The position numbers were made by a program, and so were the translations under genes. From the NCBI GenBank assembly GCA_914767715.1, contig OU612069.1, positions 7,192,001-7,256,000 of the forward strand: a stretch of 64,000 nt of DNA, given 5' to 3'. The DNA comes from Membranipora membranacea. Lineage: Eukaryota > Bryozoa > Gymnolaemata > Cheilostomatida > Membraniporidae. The notes beneath the pieces were generated by a model. The model ran no database searches and was not told where the DNA came from. It worked only from the letters and a program-made list of their open reading frames with translations. Positions 1 to 11,111 of this stretch are shown piece after piece (the stretch's first letter is position 1; each line of letters begins with the position of its first letter).

Positions 1-2400
1 CAAAAGTATTTACAAAAATAAAAAGATAAAATAATTACTCTCACAGGACAAAAAGACAAAATGATTACTGTTGTTACCACCTTATCGGTTTTGTTGTTTG
101 TCAGACATGTTGGCAGACAGGCTCATAGTCCAAGTTATTGAAGATAATTGCATTCAGTATGTACCAATTTGCTACATATATATTACGATGAATATCATAG
201 TAAACTCATTTTTTTTGCGGCACTGATCAAGATCACACCACTATCTGTTTCACAAGTCTAGACCAACATATCGCTAAATTAGGAATTATCTTCTTACAAA
301 TTCAATTGCTCAAATTGTGCTGTAAAAATGCATTTTAGTCCTGTAATGCAGGCTTAAATGGGCAAAGACACATCTTCTAACCGAAAGCCCTTCTATTGCT
401 CAAAATAATCTAATAGCCATATCGCAATAATATGCTTTTCTATATCAAAACACTTTTGTTGACTTCCATCCCACATCTCACACTTGAAGATTCGGTATTA
501 TTCTTATAAGAAGAAGTAATTAAATCCATAGTTAGGTAATTATAATAACAACAGTTACTTTATGGAAAAATATTCCAAGATTGAAAATCTCAATAGGCCC
601 ACTTGATTGTTCGCCAAATGACTTCATTAGATCATCCCCTACATGTAAAGATCAAAAGTATACCTACAATTATTTGCAGAAGATATGTATGTGCGAGTGA
701 TAACAAAATATCACTAATTTGTGTCTTGTGACACTCTTAGCTGTGACCAATTTTATGAGCAAGATACAGACATGGATTAATTGAAATCGGATAACAGCTT
801 TTTAATAATTATAAACCTAGACAGGACACTATACATTTGAAGTGAGGCACTCAATTGTAGGCAACGCAACGTCATTAGAAGGTGTAGTAATCAATGATAT
901 TATCATTGATTTACTGTCAACATAACTCAATCAATTTTGATCGGATTTCGAGTTTCAAAATTGCTTTACAAACAGCAGCATCTTGTTATCAACCTGATGT
1001 TATATCTGCTTCTCAGTGACTTATATGGTTGCTCCTTATCTCCCCCTACATCTTTTTAATTTGATGCAAAAACCATCACGAAATGATTGAAAGTTATTGT
1101 CCAGGCTTGGTGGTGTAATTACTTTTTAATCCACGAAATGAATGCAAAAAATCGTGGATGTCATACAACGTGGTGAAATGTTGGCAAAATATTATCTTTT
1201 TTTAACCAGATGACTCAATTAAAATGCACTTCTACAAACGCTAAAAGCGTTGTGTGTGACCTCGTTGTGACGTTGTCAGTAGAAGAATCTTTTAGGGTCA
1301 CTCTATTGTATTAACCCTTCATTTAATGCAGCATTTCTAAAATATAAATGTATTCTCAGTTTTCTCATAAAAACTTTGGATGCCAGCTGAGATGCTACAT
1401 TTATCCTCTATTGGAAAGAATCAGACGCAGCATATAAAGGATTCTTTTGTTTACCAAAACTTGAAACAATGAGAAGCATTGAATTGTATAGAGGCCTCAC
1501 ACTCAGCACAATACAATGATACAATGTTCATATCACAATAAAGATTTGATGTGAACCTGTAGTCTTGTCTTCTAAAATGACATCCCTTAAAATAATATCA
1601 GATTATGAGTATTGAATGCCGACGTAGATTATTGTTCCTAATTTGAAAATGGAACCCATGTTTTATTGTGAAAGCAGAAAATAAAAAGTACCTAGGCATG
1701 ATAGAAGGACCAGTAATTTTAGAACCTCCACATGACCGAGAAATATTGGGATTCTAAAACAGGGACCGGCAAAATTATTCATTATTTTACTTAAGGCAGT
1801 TCAGTACACATGAAGGGGGTGAATGTGATCACAGTACACTCTTAATTTTTTTAATACCTATGAGGTAACTTGTCAAGTCTTATGAGCTTGCCTCTTCTAA
1901 CTTCAGGCCACCAGGTTTCAGTATCTTGCCCAGATCATAACCTTACAGCAAATTTACACATCAAGCAACACTATTAGCACTGATAATAGAAACTAGATCT
2001 CGCAGATCCCTGTCACAGAGTAAATTCAAGCAGCATCCAAGCATTGTATCTCAACCATCTTACATCGCATAGGGGCACACACAGCGATTCCACTGCGTTA
2101 TGTTGTAATATTTAAAAACTTCTAGACTCTAGTGTTCTGTCAGCAAACAGCATTAGGCACCCAAAAATGAAGCCACAGGCCAGCCACAGCGGACAATATT
2201 TTTCATTTTGATGATTCAGAGTGTTGTGGATATGCTGAAAAAGACATGCAATACCAATTTCCAGAGTTGTGGCAAGAGATTGCCATTTTTTATTTGATTA
2301 CTTTATGCCATAGGTTTATCAGTATTATTGGCATTTGGGACAACCAACCTATGGATATCTTTTAACATTGTAATATATAATCTTGAAACCTTTAGGTTTT
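1..2400. repeat. Array block A, copy 1 (cut by window edge)
   Basis: First of six copies of a 1-2.4 kb block; the others begin near 6340, 15710, 23270, 36580 and 58610. The copies are collinear with small indels and share landmarks such as the AATTACTTTATGG motif, the stretch around GGAAGGTGTAGTAA and the CATATAAAGGATTC stretch. No continuous gene is visible. Short frames on both strands recur between copies, which is expected from duplication alone. A diverged paralogous version (block F) lies at 4620-5700 and elsewhere. Confidence 0.8.
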
Positions 2401-2419
2401 AGTTTGTCAGACTGCGTGT

Positions 2420-2640
2420 AGGACATGCCCTGAAAAATGAGTTCGAGAAAATGAAATCAATATCGAAATAGGACGAGGTCAAATCATCTGTCTTTGATGC
2501 ATTGAGTAACAAGTTAATACAAATAGACCAGTGAGAAGCAAAGGCTAGTCAATTTTCCATACTTGTTTATGGATGGAGTGAAATGTCACTATCAATTGAT
2601 AAATTGAATCAAATAACTTGCATCACTATAAATACTTATT
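2420..2640 (-). mobile_element. Non-LTR reverse transcriptase relic, left of LRR exon 1
   Basis: This stretch matches the one at 3240-3480 on the other side of the LRR exon, including the shared CTTTGATGCATTGAGTA motif and a GATGGAGTGAAATGTCACTA motif. In the better preserved copy at 62313-62615 the minus strand reads as a reverse transcriptase palm/thumb with a SKTDVMTVS motif and a KYLGEILDKNMSFKS motif. This copy is too decayed to translate. Confidence 0.55.
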
Positions 2641-2893
2641 CATATCTGAAACGTCAGATTGCAATTCAATTGAGTTATGGTCACTATTATCTCCTCCGAT
2701 ACTTGCATTAAAAGGAAGCCCAAATCTATTCAGAGAGCAAAATCTAAATATGATAGGTACAATTCTTCCTGGGTAATTGATCAGTCTAAAACTTTCTCTC
2801 ATGAATCGAATTTGTTGCTCAATTGTATTTGCTCCATCAACTGACAAGCAGTACTGCATGGTATTTTAACATTCTATTATTTATCCACCACAG

Positions 2894-3034
2894 CATCTGC
2901 AAACTGCCAAGACTGGAGTTGTTGAGTGTTAGTAACAATTATGGCCTACAGACATTACCTGCAGGATTGGGGGAAATTCCATCATTGAAGAGTATATATG
3001 CGATTGACTGTGGCTTGACCAGCCTTCCAGACAG
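2894..3034 (+). CDS. LRR cassette exon 1 (two leucine-rich repeats)
   Basis: An internal exon of 141 bp that begins after a TCCACCACAG acceptor and ends before a GTGAGTCAG donor. It has phase 2 at both ends, so it can be added or skipped without shifting the frame. Its 46 full codons encode about two LRRs of the LPxxLExLxVxxNxxLQTLPAGLGEI type, followed by a second repeat ending CGLTSLPD. Such repeats form a curved protein-binding surface; the whole protein is not visible, so its role is unknown. In this copy the exposed residues read SVSNNY in repeat 1 and YAID in repeat 2. The frame has no stop. The 3' exon at 4006 accepts the same phase. Confidence 0.8.
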
Positions 3035-3059
3035 GTGAGTCAGATGCTTGCAACAGTAG

Positions 3060-3480
3060 TATATCAGACTTTTTTTACAATTAGTTTGTTCCTTCTGAGT
3101 ATGGTGATTTCTCTTTATGTTTGCTATGACGGGGTTAGGATTTGTTTATTCTAATTGACATGGGATTTGAAGCCGTATTTTTAAGTAAAATTAATCCTAA
3201 ATAATTAAGTTTATCAGAATGTTTGAGGACAACATGCCCTAAAAAATTAGTTAGAGAAAATCAACTCAAAATCAAAATATGAGACTGTCTTAACATCTAT
3301 CTTTGATGCATTGAGTAGCAACGCATGAAAATTATACTAGTCAGAAGCTAAGGCTAGTGAATATTCCACAGTTTTTATGGATGGAGTGAAATGTCACTAT
3401 GGATTGATAAATTAAATCGCATGGCATGCATCACTAGAAAACAAGTTTAATTAAGCATTTATATCTACATAATAAGTCTA
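3060..3480 (-). mobile_element. Non-LTR reverse transcriptase relic, right of LRR exon 1
   Basis: A decayed minus-strand LINE fragment, homologous to 19560-20040, 39900-40880 and 62230-62620, where the reading frame is clearer. The region just after the LRR donor also matches sequence left of the LRR exon in copies 2, 4 and 5 (the GCTATGACTGGGTT and TGACATGGGATTT motifs). The LRR exon is therefore bracketed by two same-orientation copies of the relic. Confidence 0.6.
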
Positions 3481-4005
3481 TATTTTTGTAAGCAATTATA
3501 GATTGAACGTAACTTGCATCACTACAAATACCTATGAATATCTGAAACATACATGTGAGTCAGATGTTTGCAACAGTAGTAACTTTGAGTAAGCGACATG
3601 CGCTTCCCTAAAAAGAGGTGAGGAAAACAATGGTCTGACCCCATTACAATAATTTTCCTTTGAGGAAAACTTAAAATTGGAAACTCCGGTTTTTAGTGCT
3701 AATGATTTAGTTCTCGCATCATCGGTTTAATTAGGCGTACGGATAATGAAAGCACATACATATGCAATTATATTACGATTCACTACTAACAATTTAACAA
3801 TATTAGCAATAATATGTATCATGCACACAATTCAAAATTGGTCATCTATTAAGTTTGATTGATCGACTCTGAATTGGAGCTCTCATGTAAAGAAAAAAGA
3901 CATAACTGGACATTTTAAAATTAGCATTACCTTCTCTTTTTCTCATTTTTATGCATCTAGTATTCAAATATCTCAACAGTATCACAAATTCCTCTCCTTA
4001 TACAG

Positions 4006-4117
4006 GATTGCTAGACAGGCTGCAGTAGTTTGTTCTCAAATGAGTATGTCAAGAGAAAATAAGTGTTTGGCCAAATCAAAGACTGGTTTCAAAAAGACTG
4101 CTTTAATATTATTGTGA
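4006..4117 (+). CDS. Candidate 3' exon following the LRR cassette, copy 1
   Basis: The exon starts after a pyrimidine-rich CTCCTTATACAG acceptor in phase 2, the phase left by the LRR exon. It reads IARQAAVVCSQMSMSREN and then runs on to a TGA at 4115. A weak donor (AA|GTGTTT) 57 bp into the exon would also preserve phase 2, so it could be internal or terminal. I do not recognise the sequence; it may form a helix capping the LRR. Homologues at 20380 and 57636 are open, and those at 13368 and 41193 are damaged. Confidence 0.5.
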
Positions 4118-4278
4118 CTTGGTTCGATTGACGTTGCATTGGCAATATATGAAACTTAAATCAATGATTGCAAAAAGAAGTGAGTTTCACAAAATGTGGG
4201 CTAGAGATGAAGGATATTTTTATTGCCCCTCTGTTTCTATAAAAAATGTAGCCAATTAACGGTATACCCAACACATAC

Positions 4279-4371
4279 CTCTTTCCCAGGTAACTCGCTA
4301 GATTGATCAGTCCAAAAACGCTTTGCTGCCAATATAATTTCATTTAGAGCTAGTTGGAGGAAGTCATTGAG
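4279..4371 (-). CDS. 93-bp opposite-strand exon (block D), copy 1
   Basis: On the minus strand a TTTTTTATCAG acceptor opens a 31-codon phase 0 exon that ends at AAAGAG|GTATGT. It reads LNDFLQLALNEI, then AAKRFWTDQ and PGKE. The frame is intact in four of five copies although residues vary, which argues for coding origin. The family is not recognised. If the donor is ignored the frame soon reaches a stop, so the exon could also be terminal. It runs against the adjacent + strand LRR exons, so it belongs to another gene, or one of the two families is decayed. Confidence 0.5.
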
Positions 4372-4379
4372 CTGATAAA

Positions 4380-4600
4380 AAAAATTGGCCATTCAATTTG
4401 GTCTAACCCTCCAGCTAAAACTATCAGTCCATTAAAACAAATTTTCCATCTGCCTATGCCTTTTCAGTACAGGTTGTCCCGTCAAATGTGTCCAACAGAT
4501 AGGCAAAAGACCCATAAACACAGGGTGACAGTTTGGAATCCCATCAGCCGCACACCTCTGGTATGTGTTTAAAAATAAAAATCAACGATTTGCCATTGTA
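4380..4600 (-). pseudogene. Decayed upstream part of the block D reading frame
   Basis: In several copies the minus strand above the 93-bp exon stays open through an FNGQTVLAGRIDQIEWPI motif, best in the copy near 20870. This copy shows CFNGLIVLAGG and DQIEWPI but has a stop and an indel. The diverged E blocks carry the matching NLYWTGIDGRATCFNGQT frame. This suggests one ancestral coding segment that has decayed unevenly. Confidence 0.35.
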
Positions 4601-4619
4601 TCAATGCACAGTCAGATAT

Positions 4620-5700
4620 GAGGCTATACTTTCTTAATTTGTGTAAGTGAAGCCGTTTATTTCTCGAAAGTATATACCGCAAACAAAAATGGAAATTAAT
4701 TATTATCACAGTCGTTAACACCTGATTAGTTTTGTTGATTGTCGGACACGCTGGCAGGCTGGCTCAAAGTCTATGTATCTGAAAATAATTTCATTTAAAA
4801 TCTAACAATTGGCTCATATTAACAATGAATATCCTAATAAATCATAATAATAATGAGTAATTTTCGGCAGCAGAGATCAAGTTCAAACTACTATCTGTAT
4901 CACAAGTCTACACCCACGTATTGCCAAATTAGGAATTCTGTTCTTACAAATTCAAACGCTCTTATCATGCTGTTGAAAATGGTACTTATTCTTGTCATGC
5001 AGGCTTAAATAAGTAAACGACACAGTTTCTCACCGATAGTTGTGCAGTACTTTAATAACCATAATTTTATCACAATAATATGTTTTTTGATATTAATTCT
5101 TGAAAATATTTGTGATGGCGTTCACTCCACATCTCCCGCTTGAAAATCCTGTATTTATAAAAACAAATAAGTGAATCTAAAATTTGGTAATCACAATAAT
5201 AACAATTACTTTGGCAAGAAATATTCTTTGACTGAAAATCTCAATTCACCTAAATAGCAATACAACCCAGGTATGAATCAGGCCAGCAGTCATCAAATCA
5301 GGAGAGTTTTTGGGAGGTATTCACAGCCTTGAACTGTTGTTAATTATTGCAAGAAAGGATGGTCCTGCTCTGTATGGCAATGTAGACCAGCTTGATAAAT
5401 ATTGCTTGATCTGCCAAACGAGTTTAGGAACATCAATAACTTGATTATTGGGCAAATGACTCCATGACGTCATCACTTTCTGGTAAAGATTGAGATAAAC
5501 TGAGATTTCCAATACCATAAAGTTATATTAAGTTCAAAAGTACGATGCCTAGGGTGTATTATCCCGTAGCAATTACTAAAATGTAGCCGACTACTATCAA
5601 GTATGAAAACTTCTTTTACTGAAATAGAGTTATTTGACATCCTTAAGAAAATCTGAAATGGGCACAACTTCTAAGATTGCTAAGATTATAATCATGCCTG
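4620..5700. repeat. Array block F, copy 1 (diverged paralogue of block A)
   Basis: Order and motifs follow block A (the GCAGGCTTAAAT motif, CATCTCCC, TGGCAAGAAATATTC, GGCAAATGACTCCAT), but the sequence is clearly more diverged. Other copies lie at 14230-15230, 17630-18440, 21160-21990, 32620-33590 and 42050-43140. A minus-strand frame at 5321-5518, starting MVLEISVYLNLYQKVM, recurs at 42711-42908 and in part at 14900-14983. It could be an old exon or a side effect of duplication. Confidence 0.7.
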
Positions 5701-5990
5701 AAAAAAAACAAGTCGAGTTAAATTTGTATTGAATTAGTCGGGATAGAACCTGTAGTGACATTTGGTATCAGTCGGCCCTGTGGCAAGTAATGAACTAACA
5801 ATTTAGTAATCAGTTAGTCCTTGGCTTACCCTCACTGCAAAGTGATCTTGTAAACTTTCGCATGAAAAAACTTTGCATGCGAATTTCTTGATTCCGTGTT
5901 AATTCTCTTTTCATTGTATTAATATTTCATACATACAATCTCTTAATTTAAGCTGTTCTCAGCATAATGTCAACTAAGCACCTTGCTAGC
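5700..5990. other. Spacer with a recurrent motif, no gene seen
   Basis: AT-rich sequence with a GTCGAGTTAAATTTG stretch and a CAAAGTGATCTTGTAAACTTTCGCATG stretch that recurs near 18960 and 43690. No open frame or splice-bounded exon is apparent. Confidence 0.5.
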
Positions 5991-5999
5991 AATAATGTA

Positions 6000-6240
6000 A
6001 TTTCAATAGGGGCCAGTCGGTAAAGGCTTCAGATCAAGCTGAAGCAGTTGGGCATTCCGTTTTGACTATCCGCCCATGCCTATTCAGCAAAATTGGTCTG
6101 TCCAATAAAACAAGTTGCCCCTCCGTCTATACCGGTCCAGTACAGGCTGTCCCCCCAACTGTGTCCGCATGGACACAGTCCAACGGTCGGGTATCCTGTC
6201 AGCCACTTACCTGGTGGTGAGTGCTTAAAAATAAAAATCA
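6000..6240 (-). repeat. Array block E, copy 1 (diverged paralogue of block D)
   Basis: Homologous to 22870-23180, 34660-34970 and 58220-58510, and more distantly to the D blocks. It contains the CTGTGTCCGCATGGACACAG palindrome. On the minus strand the D-type frame is recognisable but interrupted by stops. The copy at 22874-23182 is the only one open throughout. Confidence 0.65.
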
Positions 6241-6339
6241 ACGCCGACTAAAGGTATCAACACAGCTTCTTTTTCATTGCATCATTGAACTGCCAGATGT
6301 GCCGCTAAACTTTCTTAATGTTATGAACTAAAGCAGTTT

Positions 6340-8710
6340 CTCTCTCAAAAGTATTTACAAAAACAAAAAGGAGAAAATAATTACTGTCACAGGACAAAAA
6401 GACAAAATAATTAAAATAATTGTTACCACCTCATCGGTTCTGTTGTTTGTCAGACATTTTTGCAGACAGGCTCTTGAATATCATAGTAAATTCATTTTTT
6501 TTGGCAGCACTAATCAAGTTCACACCAATTGTGCTGTAAAAAATGGATTTTAGTCTGGTAATGCAGGCTTAAATGGGCAAAGACCCGTCTTCTAACCGTA
6601 AGCCCTACTATCAATATCACAATAATATGTTTTTCTATATCAAAATACTTTTGTTGACTTAAATCCCACATCTCCCACTTGAAGATTCCGTATTATTCTT
6701 ATAAAAATAAGTAATTAAATCCATAGTTAGGTAATTATAATAATAACAATTATTTTATGGAAAAATATTCCAAGATTGAAAATATCAATAGGCCTGCTTG
6801 ATTGTTCGGCAAATGACTTCATTAGATCTTCCCCTACTTGTAAATATTAAGAGTATAGCTATACTTATTTGCAGAAGATTTGTATGTGCGAGTGATGACA
6901 AAATATCTAGCAGCATGATTTTTCGTCCCTCAACTAAACGATTATAAGTTATCAGTAGTTATAAGTTTAGAAGAAAATATTACTAATTTGTGTATTGTGA
7001 CACTCTAAAGCTGTGACCAATTTCATGAGCAAGATATAGGCTGTATATTTTAGGGTAAATACTAGATTATTGCACCTTAATTGAAATATGATAACAAATT
7101 TCTATTAATTTTTGTAACATAATCAATTGCACCAATAGACTTAATTAGAAACCTAGACAGGACACTACATATAGCTGAAATGAAGCACTCAATTGTGGGC
7201 AACACAACGTCATTGGAAGGTGTAGTAAGCAATGATATTATCATTGGTTTACTGTCAACATAACTCAATCAATTTTGATCGGATTTGGAGTTTCAAAATT
7301 GCTTTACAAACAGCAGCATCTTGTTATCAACTTGATGTTATTTCTGCTTCTAAGTGACTTATATTATTTCCTCTTTATCTCCCCCAACATTTTTTTTAAT
7401 TTGATGCAGAAACCATCACAAAATGGTTGAAAGTTACTGTCCAGGCTTAGCGGTGTATTTACTATTTAATCGACGAAATGAATGCAAAGAATCATGAATT
7501 TCATACAACGTGATGAAATGTTGGCAAAATGTTATCTTTTATTAACCAGATGACTCAATTAAAATGCACTTCTACAAATGCTAAAAGCGTCCACTTTTTT
7601 GTATGACCTCGTTGTGACGTTGCAAATAGAAGAATCATTTAGGGTCACTCTATCGTATTTTCCATTCATTTAATGCAGCATTTCTAGAAATTTATTCTCA
7701 GTTTTCTCATATAAACTTGGATGCAAGCTGACATGCTATATTTATTCTCTATTGAAAAGTATCAGGCACAGCATATAAAGGATTCTTTTGTTTACCAAAA
7801 GTTGAATCAATGAAAAGCATTGAATTCTATAGAGGCCTCACAATCAGCACAATACAATGATACAATATTCATATCACAATGAAGATTTGATGTGAACCTG
7901 TAGTGTTGTCTTCTATCATGACATCACTTATAATATCAGATTATGAGTATTGAATACCGACTTAGATTATTGTTCCTAATATGAAAATGGGACCCATATT
8001 CAATTGTGAAAGCAGAATATATAAAGTACCTAGGTATGATAGAAGAAACAGTAATTTTAGAACCCTCCACATGATAAAGAAATATTGGGATTCTAAAACA
8101 AGGACTGGCAGATTTATTCATTATTTTACCTAAGTCATTTCAGTACACATGAAGGGGGTAAATGTGATCACAGTACACTCTTAATTATTTTAATACCTAT
8201 AAGTCTTATGAGCTTGCCTCTCCTAACTTCAGGCCACCAGGTTTCAGTATCTTGCCCATATCATACCTTACAGCAAATTTACACATCATCACTATTGGCG
8301 CTGATAATAGAAACCAGATCTCGCAAATCCCTGTCACAGAGTAGGAAATTCAAGCTCCATCCAAGCATTGTATCTCAACCATCTTAAATCGCACAGGGGC
8401 ACACACAGCAATTCCACTGCGTTAAATTGTAATATTTCAAAACTTCTAGACTCTAGTGTTTTGTCAGCAAACAGCATTAGGCACACAAAAATGAAGCCAT
8501 CGGCCAGCCACAGCAGACTATATTTTTCATTTTGATGATTCAGAGTGTATGTTGAAAAAGATATGCAATACCAATTTCCAGAGTTGTGGCAACTGATTGC
8601 CAATTTTAATTTAATTATTTTATGCCATAGGTTTATCAGTATTATTGGCATTTGGGACAACCAACCTTCTAACTTTGTAATATATAATCTGGAAACCTGT
8701 GACAAGTAAT
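6340..8710. repeat. Array block A, copy 2
   Basis: Collinear with 1-2400. It is preceded by block E exactly as in the copies at 23270, 36580 and 58610, which gives the unit order E, A, LRR exon. Confidence 0.8.
8334..8705 (-). CDS. Recurrent hydrophobic frame in block A (hypothetical)
   Basis: A 123-codon minus-strand frame. Its second half, LLWLADGFIFVCLMLFADK followed by TLESRSFEILQFNAVELL and CDLRWLRYNAWMELEF, is kept open at 38548-38760 and 60733-60920, and with one stop near 2100. The first part could be a membrane-spanning segment. In the 38.5 kb copy it follows a good CTTTTTCAG acceptor. It matches no family I know. Conservation between recent duplicates is weak evidence, so it may be a relic exon. 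Confidence 0.3.
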   Translation of the reverse strand: MSQVSRLYITKLEGWLSQMPIILINLWHKIIKLKLAISCHNSGNWYCISFSTYTLNHQNEKYSLLWLADGFIFVCLMLFADKTLESRSFEILQFNAVELLCVPLCDLRWLRYNAWMELEFPTL

Positions 8711-9179
8711 ATGAACAAACAGGGATAAAACCTTAATTAAAACAATGCTCACATAATTACTTATATATATACTCCATATTCATTCTGGTAGTATTAATAA
8801 GTCAAGGGAATATGGTCGATAACTGAGGTACCAAAGATTTATTTTAAAAGAATAAATAATGAAAGTGTGTTTGAACTACTAGGAACACCAAAACATAAAA
8901 ATACAGAGATTACAGCTAAATTTTTTAGAAGAAGAAATATAAAAATACAAGTATTATGAAGTAAAAAAGTTTAATTATTCTCCACCAAAAAGGTGGCTTA
9001 TGACGTCTAACTAGAATAATTTGAGATCAGGGCACAACTTTATGGTCAGAGGCAAGTCATTAAATAACTTGGCACCAATTTTCACTAGTGAGACCAATTC
9101 AATTCAGTTTGAAAACTGTTAAAATGTATAAATAATGGTACAGCTTGATGATGAAATTGATATGCTTTTGCCTTGTCTA

Positions 9180-9440
9180 GTTTTAAGTTAATTTGGATTT
9201 ATGATGTTTAAACATCTGCTATCGACTCTTAGGACTCTTTTAGATATATTAATTAGAGCAATAAGGTTATATTCAATCTTTGGATTTATTTACCCTGTGT
9301 ACACGACAGCAGCTAAGGGTTCATTCAACAGCTTACCTTTTCTCTCAAAGTTTGCTTTGACTGGGTTCCATTTAATCTCTTTGACATGGGATTTAAAATT
9401 CGTACATTTATCTATAACTGATAGTTGCAACTTATATGGG
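9180..9440 (-). mobile_element. Reverse transcriptase C-terminal relic, left of LRR exon 2
   Basis: The minus strand reads VIDKCTNFKSHVKEIKWNPV and continues through KANFERKGKLLNE to PKIEYNLIAL and ISKRVLRV. This is the layout of the thumb and C-terminal region of CR1/jockey-like reverse transcriptases. Stops and a missing palm show it is dead. The same relic sits left of LRR exons 4 (39480-39600) and 5 (61740-61960). Confidence 0.6.
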
Positions 9441-9560
9441 TAATTGATCAATCTGAAACTTTCTCCTATTAATAGAATGCGTTGCTCAATTGTGTTTGCT
9501 CCATCAAATAACAAGCAGTATTACATGGTATTTCAACATTCTGTTATTTATCCACCACAG

Positions 9561-9701
9561 CATCTGCAAACTGCCAAGACTGGAGTCGTTGGAGGTTCAT
9601 TGGAATAAGGGTCTACAGACATTACCTGCGAGATTGGGGGAAATTCAATCATTGAAGAGTATAGCGGCTTGGAGATGTGGCTTGACCAGCCTTCCAGACA
9701 G
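9561..9701 (+). CDS. LRR cassette exon 2
   Basis: Same 141-bp length, phase 2-2 and splice borders as the exon at 2894. The frame is intact. The scaffold (KLPRLESLEV, NKGLQTLPA, LGEIQSLKSI, CGLTSLPD) matches the other copies. The exposed positions differ: HW after the first strand, R for G before LGEI, and AAWR in the second repeat. The surrounding intron sequence is nearly the same as in the other copies. The next matching 3' exon, at 13368, is separated from it by a LINE insertion and is damaged, so this copy may be non-functional. Confidence 0.75.
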
Positions 9702-9719
9702 GTGAGTCAGATGCTTGCA

Positions 9720-10900
9720 ACAGTAGTATATCGGACTTGTTGTACAATTAGTTTGTTCCCTCTGCGTATGATGATTTCTCTTAAAGTTTGCTATGACTGG
9801 GTTAGGTTTTGTTTAATATCATTGACATGGGACTTAAAAGTCATATTTTTTTTCTCATTTCAATAATTGCTACACAATCAAATGGCTGCAACTTTAAAAA
9901 TTGCTTTATACTTTTATTTACGCAATGCGTGAAATAGACTTCAAGTATAAAGAACAAATTTCATTCCTGGCAATAAAAGTTTTGCCGAAGAATAGGACGC
10001 AGGCGGGTTGGTGAATGCCGATTCATCCCAGCTCTGACAGTTTGAATTTTGGGTGATGGTTAGTCACCAGTCCAGGATTAGTCTCCAAACGCAAACAGAA
10101 ATATTCAGATCGTGAGAATGATCGGTCTAAATCTGTGCAAGCGTTGGTCTCTGATTCGAAAAATTGAGTGCTCTACTGTAACAGGTAATCATGTGACACT
10201 CTTCTCACACGTTCTAAAACTAGAAAGAACATCATGTAACAAATACAAGGTGATAGGAGGGGGGATGGAGGGTTTCAAAAACTCAAGAGTACAGTGCTAC
10301 CTTGTCTGAGGCAAAGAAATGAAAGGGAAGCCAACATTAAATATCCTGATGATCAGAATTCAGAGTTGCTTCAACAACCAAGCTGTGAGGAAAGCCTCAT
10401 TAACCATTAGAAGCCAGCTCATGAATACACAAACAATTTTAATCTAAAAAGTCCACTTTTTACAAAATGGTAATTTATCTAAAATTACTCGTAAATATCT
10501 AAATTTGTCAGAATGTTTGAGGACAACATGCCCTGAACAATTAGTTAGAGAAAATCAACTCAAAATCAAATTAGGAGACTGTCATAACATCTGTCTTTGA
10601 TGCGTCAAGTATCAATGCATCACAATTATACCAGTCAGAAGCTAAGGCTAGTGAATATTCCACATTTTTTATGGATTGAGTGAAATGTCACTGTGGATTG
10701 ATAAATTGAATCGCATAACATAAATCGCTAGAAAACAAGTTTAATTAAGCATTTATATTTACATATTGAGTCAGCAATTATAGATTGAGTTTCACATCTG
10801 AATCACGTAACTTGCATCACTAAAAACACCTATGAATATCTGAAACAAAGTTGTGAGTCAGATGCTTGCATCAGTAGTACCTTTGAGAAAACGAGATGCG
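9720..10900 (-). mobile_element. Reverse transcriptase relic and spacer, right of LRR exon 2
   Basis: From 9770 the sequence repeats the left relic in diverged form. Around 10510-10700 it holds the TGTCTTTGATGC and AAATGTCAC motifs of the palm relic. The stretch 9870-10450 between them also occurs at 40010-40620 but is absent after LRR exons 1, 3 and 5. No intact frame is present. Confidence 0.5.
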
Positions 10901-11111
10901 CTTCCCTACAGTGGCGCTAAAAGAGGTCAGGACAACATTGGTCTGACCCCATTACACTAACTTTCCTTTGAGGAAAACTTAAATTTGGGAACTCTGGTTT
11001 TAAGTGCAAATAATTTAGTTGGTGCATCATCGATTTAATTAGGCGCAAGGGAAATGAAAGCACATACATATGCAATTATATTACGATTCGATATTAACAA
11101 TTTAACAATAT

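Noticed and set aside
4354-4572. 72-codon + frame
   Set aside because: It is antisense to block D and is not kept open in the other copies.
10112-10309. 65-codon + frame
   Set aside because: The duplicate at 40240-40450 has indels that break the frame, and no splice signals fit.
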